Shown: positions 7,568 through 11,263 of the stretch, in pieces
Layout: each line of letters starts with the position of its first letter
Numbering within the stretch: position 1 is the first letter of the stretch
Origin: a bacterium
GTDB taxonomy: Bacteria; Thermosulfidibacterota; Thermosulfidibacteria; Thermosulfidibacterales; Thermosulfidibacteraceae
Length of the DNA stretch: 11,263 nucleotides
NCBI GenBank assembly: GCA_027022065.1
Contig: JALVZS010000068.1
Coordinates: 1 to 11,263, forward strand
Direction: 5' to 3'
The notes under the pieces: model-generated
What the model saw: only the letters and a program-made list of their open reading frames with translations
Told to the model about the DNA's origin: nothing
Databases searched by the model: none
Made by a program: the position numbers and the translations under genes

Positions 7568-7939
7568 ATGAATTGGAAAGAGATTTTAAAGTTGGATGGA
7601 ATTGGAATAATAGGGACATCAGATAAAAGCGGTAATGTAAATCTAGCAATATACTCACCACCACAGGTTGTTGGAGAGAACAAGGTTGTTTTTGGTGCAA
7701 CTGCAAGAAAAACTTACCAAAATCTGGAAGAAAATCCAAAAGCAATGTTTATGTATATTGTAAAGAAATGGGAAGGGATAAGAATGGAACTTGAACTGGA
7801 AAAGATTGAAACAGAAGGGGAAATGCTGGAAAAAATAAAGCAGTATTTTAAAAACATAGGTTACAACAAGCTAGCGGAAGAGATAAAATTCGCCTTATAC
7901 CTTAAGGTAACGGCGGTATACCCGCTTAAGGGAAGGTAA
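7568..7939 (+). CDS. Small FMN split-barrel protein, pyridoxamine 5'-phosphate oxidase-like
   Basis: The 123-residue product looks like a single-domain FMN-binding split-barrel protein of the broad pyridoxamine-phosphate-oxidase-like superfamily; the substrate cannot be read. Features are an opening strand with IGTSDKSGNVNLAIYS at about 15-30 (the usual xTxxxxGxPxxxx hairpin), VVFGATARKTYQNLEENP at 40-57 (the family's R/K-T-x-x-N-L-x-x-N-P flavin-phosphate region) and a C-terminal strand LYLKVTAVYPLKGR. A Lys/Glu-rich helix at 75-105 replaces the dimer region of longer members. It is soluble, with no signal peptide. ATG 7568 is preceded by AGAGGA. It ends 2 bp before the LOG gene. Its GC content, about 35% by hand count, is far below its neighbours, and lysine is mostly AAA. 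This suggests recent acquisition. It is not the biosynthetic PdxH, which is about 200 residues. Confidence 0.8.
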   Translation: MNWKEILKLDGIGIIGTSDKSGNVNLAIYSPPQVVGENKVVFGATARKTYQNLEENPKAMFMYIVKKWEGIRMELELEKIETEGEMLEKIKQYFKNIGYNKLAEEIKFALYLKVTAVYPLKGR

Positions 7940-7941
7940 AG

Positions 7942-8682
7942 ATGGATGTTAAGGAGCTGGCAATAATAGAGGAGCTGAAGGCACGCCAAGGAGATGTGTG
8001 GAGCATACTAAGGATCATGTCAGAGTTCGTTCACGGATTTGATGCACTGAGCAGGATAGGGCCAGCGGTAACATTTTTTGGAAGCTCCAGGGTCAAACCC
8101 GATAACAAGTACTACAAACTGGCTGAGGAAACGGCATACAAGCTGGGATGCAACGGCTTTACAGTTATCACAGGAGGCGGGCCTGGTATAATGGAAGCTG
8201 CAAACAAGGGAGCAAAAAGGGCAGGGGTGCACTCAGTTGGCATAAACATAGAGATACCCAAGCAGGAGGAGCACAACCCACATCAGACCATTTCTCTCAC
8301 CTTTAAGTACTTCTTTGTGAGAAAGGTGATGCTTCTAAGATACGCACTGTCCTACATCATATTCCCAGGCGGTTTTGGCACCTTTGACGAGCTGTTTGAG
8401 GCAGCCACCCTTATTCAGACGGGAAAGACCTATCCCTTTCCCGTGGTGCTCTTCGGCACGGAGTATTGGAATCCCCTCATGGAGTTCATGAAAAATACCA
8501 TGCTTAGGGAAGGCACAATATCCCCACAGGACCTCAACATCTTCAGATTGACAGATGATCCCGATGAGGTGGTGGAAATAGTTAAGGAAGAAGCTAGGAA
8601 GAAATTGAAGTTTCTAGAAAAGTGTGACATACAGCCAGATATAAGGGAGGTTTTAGACAGGTATGTTAAAGAAGGGACTTAG
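7942..8682 (+). CDS. LOG-family (TIGR00730) Rossmann-fold protein, probable nucleotide 5'-monophosphate phosphoribohydrolase
   Basis: LOG-family proteins cleave the N-glycosidic bond of (cytokinin) nucleoside 5'-monophosphates to release the free base and ribose 5-phosphate; they were long misnamed lysine decarboxylases. In bacteria without cytokinin signalling the real substrate is often unknown. The 246 residues show an N-terminal helical extension (about 1-40), VTFFGSSRVKPD at 43-54, ITGGGPGIMEAANKGA at 76-91, FVRKVM at 125-130 and the hallmark PGGFGTFDE at 142-150, which carries the catalytic glutamate. The extension and the length suggest the larger LOG subtype rather than the minimal 180-200 residue form. 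ATG 7942 starts 2 bp after the previous stop, with an AAGGGAAGG ribosome site inside that gene. The stop overlaps the lipoprotein gene by 20 bp. Confidence 0.9.
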   Translation: MDVKELAIIEELKARQGDVWSILRIMSEFVHGFDALSRIGPAVTFFGSSRVKPDNKYYKLAEETAYKLGCNGFTVITGGGPGIMEAANKGAKRAGVHSVGINIEIPKQEEHNPHQTISLTFKYFFVRKVMLLRYALSYIIFPGGFGTFDELFEAATLIQTGKTYPFPVVLFGTEYWNPLMEFMKNTMLREGTISPQDLNIFRLTDDPDEVVEIVKEEARKKLKFLEKCDIQPDIREVLDRYVKEGT

Positions 8683-9148
8683 TGCTTTAGCGATCGCAAT
8701 TGCCTTGGGACTTACGGCCTGTGCCCCACAGGTAACTATGAGTTATAAGAACACGGCCCTTTTGAAACACACATACTCCCTCTTTATCAGACCCAGTAAG
8801 GATAAACTTTCCCAGGAATTTGCAAGATACTTTAAAGAAACCCTTTTGTGGGAGCAGTACCTATACCTACCCAAGGACGAAAGCGATGCGGACAGCACAG
8901 TGGATCTCAAGGTTGAAAGGATAAGCAAAGGCTTCAAGGTCCTGCTACACTTCAGGGAAAAGGACACAAATGGTGATTACAAGGTAACAGTTTATCTTTA
9001 CACGAGATCCTCCCTTAAAGATCCTGTAAAGGCCGCCGCAAAATTCCTCGCCTATCACCTACAGGAGTTCTGTGAGTTCCCACCTGAAGTTAATGCCGCT
9101 ACCCTCTACTACAACCTGACGGATCCCTCAGGGGATGCGGAAAGGTAA
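8663..9148 (+). CDS. Lipoprotein of unknown function
   Basis: I do not recognise the family. The N-terminus is a clear type II signal peptide: basic MLKK, a hydrophobic core LSALAIAIALG, and the lipobox LTAC with C20 as the lipidation site. The mature protein would be about 142 residues, anchored to a membrane on the periplasmic side. It is mixed alpha/beta-looking, with alternating strands such as STVDLKVERISKGFKVLLHF and YKVTVYLYTRSS, then a helix DPVKAAAKFLAYHLQEF. No catalytic motif is visible. C20 is the lipobox cysteine and one further cysteine lies near the C-terminus (QEFCEFPP). ATG 8663 lies inside the 3' end of the LOG gene (20-bp overlap), with AGGGAGG 12 nt upstream, longer than ideal. 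Coupling to LOG translation is likely. The 3' end overlaps the convergent amidohydrolase gene by 40 bp. Confidence 0.8.
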   Translation: MLKKGLSALAIAIALGLTACAPQVTMSYKNTALLKHTYSLFIRPSKDKLSQEFARYFKETLLWEQYLYLPKDESDADSTVDLKVERISKGFKVLLHFREKDTNGDYKVTVYLYTRSSLKDPVKAAAKFLAYHLQEFCEFPPEVNAATLYYNLTDPSGDAER

Positions 9149-9897
9149 AACTTACAGGCGTTATTCCAAAGCACTCTTTTTAGCAGATCTTGGGGCAGGT
9201 TGTTTGCTATAAGCCTTAAATCCTGCCAGGAAAAGGGCCTTTTTGCCCTTGTTGAAGGAAGGTCTGTACCAAAAACCACTGCGTCTTCTCTGACAGAAAG
9301 GATCTCCTTTATCGCCCATACAGGATCAAAGTCTAGCCTGCCGAAACCCGTTGCCTTAACCACCACATTTCCGTTTTCCACAAGCTTCAAAAGCTCATCA
9401 AATCCATCCTTTGTAAGGCCAAGATGGGCTATTGAGACAGCAGGAAGGCTCCTCACTAATCCCGAAAGCTCCTTCAGATCGGAGTTCTTCACGTAAAGCT
9501 CAATGTGCCAGCGCGCCTTCTCCCAGATAAAAAGAGCGGTTTTCTCCATCCGGGAGACCAGCTCCTTACCACACCTTACGAGGTTGAACCTAACACCCCT
9601 TATTCCTTTAGCGTTCAGCTTCTCCACAAGATCCTGCGAAAGCTCTATGGGATTGATAACTCCCACAAAATTCTTGCCCAGTACAGAAAGACAAGAAAGT
9701 ATATGGGAAATGTCATCTTTGTGGAAGGAGCCAGCCACAACAGCCCCACCCCTCACATTCCAGCCTTTTACTTTTTCAAGGTAGTCTCTTAAGGTAAACT
9801 CTGGCGGCATGTAGCCCTGATTTTCGTAAACGGGAAACCTGTAGTCTATGATGTGGAAGTGGGCATCAAAAATGGGAATTGATGTAATCTCTGGCAT
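9109..9897 (-). CDS. COG3618-type amidohydrolase / lactonase-like TIM-barrel hydrolase
   Basis: This is a soluble TIM-barrel hydrolase of the amidohydrolase-2 superfamily, substrate unknown. With the start chosen here it is 262 residues. Motifs, numbered from that start, are FDAHFHIID (H13, H15, first-strand HxH), GIRGVRFNL around 99-107 (R103), WHIELYV at 130-136, SIAHLGL with H158, FGTDLPS with D212, and the closing VLWNNACKFY. The G-[IV]-R-G-[VI]-R-F and W-H-[IV]-x-[LV]-Y pair is characteristic of the branch containing 2-pyrone-4,6-dicarboxylate lactonase and galactarolactone-type enzymes, some of which work without metal (family knowledge). I chose ATG 9895-9897 because AAAGGG lies 9 nt upstream. 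ATG 9928-9930 would add 11 residues, but its AGAGG has no spacer. The gene overlaps the dxr end by 32 bp and the lipoprotein end by 40 bp. Confidence 0.8.
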   Translation of the reverse strand: MPEITSIPIFDAHFHIIDYRFPVYENQGYMPPEFTLRDYLEKVKGWNVRGGAVVAGSFHKDDISHILSCLSVLGKNFVGVINPIELSQDLVEKLNAKGIRGVRFNLVRCGKELVSRMEKTALFIWEKARWHIELYVKNSDLKELSGLVRSLPAVSIAHLGLTKDGFDELLKLVENGNVVVKATGFGRLDFDPVWAIKEILSVREDAVVFGTDLPSTRAKRPFSWQDLRLIANNLPQDLLKRVLWNNACKFYLSASPEGSVRL

Positions 9898-11008
9898 AAG
9901 AAACTGCCCTTTCGTGCAACTCAAGGACATCCTCTATGCTTTCAACTCTCTCTTTTGAAAGGACATCCATGCAGTAGGAAACCACATCAAAGATGGCGGT
10001 AAACTTTATCTTACCTGAGAGGAAGGCCTCAACTGCCTCTTCATTGGCAGAGTTGAGAATAACAGGAAGCACCTTCTCATCCCCTTTTAAGGCTTCATAG
10101 GCAAGCTTAAGCAGCGGGAATCTTTTGAAATCGGGTTCTTCAAAGGTTAAAGGAGATGCTTCCTTAAGCGAAAGGAACGAAGCACCACTTGGAATCCTCT
10201 GAGGAAAGCCCAAAGCAAAGGAAATGGGAATCCTCATGTCCGGAACTCCCATCTGGGCAATTACAGAGCCGTCAACAAACTCCACCATGGAGTGAACAAT
10301 ACCCTGGGGATGAACCAGCACATCTATTTTATCTGCAGAAACAGAAAACAGCCACCTCGCCTCTATAACCTCAAGCCCCTTGTTCATCATGGTGGCAGAA
10401 TCTATGGTTATCTTCGGCCCCATGTTCCAAATGGGATGAGCCAGGGCTTCTTCAACGGTGATGCTTTCAAGCTCTTCAAGGGGCCTCCTTAAGAAAGGAC
10501 CACCTGAAGCAGTGAGTATAATCCTACGCAGGGCGTCCCTGTCCTGTCCCATTAAACACTGGAATATGGCAGAGTGCTCGCTGTCCACAGGGATTATCTC
10601 CGAACCGTAAGCTCTAGACGCCTCAACTATGAAGGCGCCAGCAGAAACAAGGCTCTCCTTGTTGGCAAGGGCAACTCTTCTTCCCTTGAGAACAGCTTTG
10701 TAGGTGGGCAGTATTCCGGATGTGCCAGAAAGGGCTATAAGGTAAATGTCTGCATCGGTCTCATCAACCAGCCTGAGAACCGCATCCTCCCCCACAAAAT
10801 GCACAATCTCATAAGGGAGCTCCACGCCTCTACAGGTGGCCACAAACTTTGGGGAGAACTCTGCAACCTGCTTGGCGAAAAGCTCTGCTTGCTTTCCCGT
10901 TGCAGAAAGGCCCACCACCTCAAAGCGATCCCTGTGCAACCCTATCACCTCAAGGGCCTGCTTACCTATGGAACCAGTTGAACCCAAAATACACACCTTA
11001 AATCTCAT
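9866..11008 (-). CDS. dxr: 1-deoxy-D-xylulose 5-phosphate reductoisomerase
   Basis: Dxr (IspC) converts 1-deoxy-D-xylulose 5-phosphate to 2-C-methyl-D-erythritol 4-phosphate with NADPH and a divalent metal, the committed step of the MEP isoprenoid pathway in the cytosol. The 380 residues carry the NADPH loop GSTGSIG at 9-15, ANKESLV at 115-121, PVDSEHSA with metal ligands D142 and E144, TASGGPF at 166-172 and HPIWNMGPKITIDSATMMNKGLEVIEA from H191. In the last block W194 belongs to the active-site flap and N209, K210 and E213 bind substrate and metal. The C-terminal LNSANEEAVEAFL block is also present. ATG 11006-11008 gives the standard N-terminus, but no Shine-Dalgarno is visible before it; reinitiation from cdsA, 12 bp upstream, is likely. 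Length and motifs are complete and the enzyme should be active. Confidence 0.97.
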   Translation of the reverse strand: MRFKVCILGSTGSIGKQALEVIGLHRDRFEVVGLSATGKQAELFAKQVAEFSPKFVATCRGVELPYEIVHFVGEDAVLRLVDETDADIYLIALSGTSGILPTYKAVLKGRRVALANKESLVSAGAFIVEASRAYGSEIIPVDSEHSAIFQCLMGQDRDALRRIILTASGGPFLRRPLEELESITVEEALAHPIWNMGPKITIDSATMMNKGLEVIEARWLFSVSADKIDVLVHPQGIVHSMVEFVDGSVIAQMGVPDMRIPISFALGFPQRIPSGASFLSLKEASPLTFEEPDFKRFPLLKLAYEALKGDEKVLPVILNSANEEAVEAFLSGKIKFTAIFDVVSYCMDVLSKERVESIEDVLELHERAVSYARDYINSHF

Positions 11009-11020
11009 GACAGAAGCAGT

Positions 11021-11263
11021 TTAAACAAAAAGAAGGGACATGAAAAGGGCAAAAAGGAGACTGTCTATCCTGTCCAAAACGCCCCCGTGCCCTGGAAAGA
11101 GAAAGCCAGAGTCCTTAACCCCGGCTTTTCTCTTAAAATAGGACTCAAAAAGATCCCCAAGCTGGCCAGAGGCATTTATAAAAAGACCTGCAACAACGGC
11201 CTTGGCAACTCCCCAGTTAAGAAAAATCAGCACCACCAAGGCAAAAAAGAGAGAACCTACAAC
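11021..11263 (-). CDS. cdsA: Phosphatidate cytidylyltransferase (C-terminal part, runs off the right edge)
   Basis: CdsA makes CDP-diacylglycerol from phosphatidic acid and CTP, the entry to bacterial phospholipid synthesis, in the cytoplasmic membrane. The visible 80 residues contain the complete CDP-diacylglycerol synthase signature. It runs [20 protein letters not shown] followed by [18 protein letters not shown], with S, KR, KD, HGG and DRxD all in register. A hydrophobic helix precedes it ([20 protein letters not shown]) and a C-terminal one follows ([11 protein letters not shown]). The frame is open to the last base of the window, reading VVGSLFFA before the first visible in-frame TTG at 11239; that TTG is therefore not a real start and the N-terminus lies outside. 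The stop is 12 bp before dxr; cdsA-dxr adjacency is common in bacteria. Confidence 0.95.
   Translation of the reverse strand, partial: VVGSLFFALVVLIFLNWGVAKAVVAGLFINASGQLGDLFESYFKRKAGVKDSGFLFPGHGGVLDRIDSLLFALFMSLLFV

Noticed and set aside
7568-7939. Naming this gene pdxH (pyridoxamine 5'-phosphate oxidase)
   Set aside because: At 123 residues it is far too short and lacks the PdxH C-terminal region; only the general FMN split-barrel fold is supported.
7942-8682. Naming this gene lysine decarboxylase
   Set aside because: The PGGxGTxxE motif is the LOG phosphoribohydrolase signature; the old lysine decarboxylase label for this family is a known misannotation.
9123-9136. Hairpin ATCCC-TCAG-GGGAT as a terminator between the convergent genes
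   Set aside because: The stem is only 5 bp, no T run follows on either strand, and it lies inside coding sequence of both genes.
10574-10981. 135-codon plus-strand open frame opposite dxr
   Set aside because: It is antisense to conserved Dxr motifs, has no ribosome site or recognisable domain, and is a by-product of Dxr codon use.

Overview
This window is a densely packed piece of a bacterial chromosome, almost certainly from the Aquificales (Aquifex/Hydrogenobacter/Thermocrinis-like thermophiles). The reasons are the split complex I operon, heavy use of AGG/AGA arginine and ATA isoleucine codons, strong AAGGAGG-type ribosome binding sites, roughly mid-40s to 50% GC, and near-zero intergenic space. 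The genus is an inference; nothing in the sequence fixes it. No RNA gene, CRISPR array, insertion sequence or phage gene was seen, and the longest stretch without a gene is about 120 bp (7449-7567).

Left two thirds (1-7448, minus strand): a respiratory complex I operon read leftward as nuoA-nuoB-nuoC-nuoD-nuoH-nuoI-nuoJ-nuoK-nuoL-nuoM. NuoM is cut by the left edge, and nuoN probably follows outside it. Every junction is either overlapping or at most 24 bp. The order jumps from nuoD straight to nuoH, so the NADH-oxidising module NuoE/F/G is not encoded here. The genes give the quinone-reducing connecting module (B, C, D, I) and the proton-pumping membrane arm (A, H, J, K, L, M). Electrons must enter through EFG encoded elsewhere or through another donor such as ferredoxin.

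Middle (7568-9148, plus strand): a divergent three-gene unit. It holds a small, conspicuously AT-rich FMN split-barrel (pyridoxamine-phosphate-oxidase-like) protein, a LOG/TIGR00730 Rossmann-fold nucleotide phosphoribohydrolase-like protein, and an unrecognised lipoprotein. The genes are separated by 2 bp and then overlap by 20 bp, so they are probably co-translated. The 119-bp gap between nuoA and this unit must hold both divergent promoters.

Right part (9109-11263, minus strand): cdsA (partial, phospholipid CDP-diacylglycerol synthesis), dxr (second step of the MEP isoprenoid pathway) and a COG3618-type amidohydrolase/lactonase-like protein, read leftward. The amidohydrolase start lies inside the dxr 3' end, and its own 3' end overlaps the convergent lipoprotein gene by 40 bp.

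Most of the window is conserved core metabolism. The points most worth a second look are the EFG-less complex I operon, the low-GC flavoprotein gene linked to LOG and a lipoprotein, and the uncharacterised lactonase-like enzyme translationally tied to dxr. I do not see evidence for a wholly new system.
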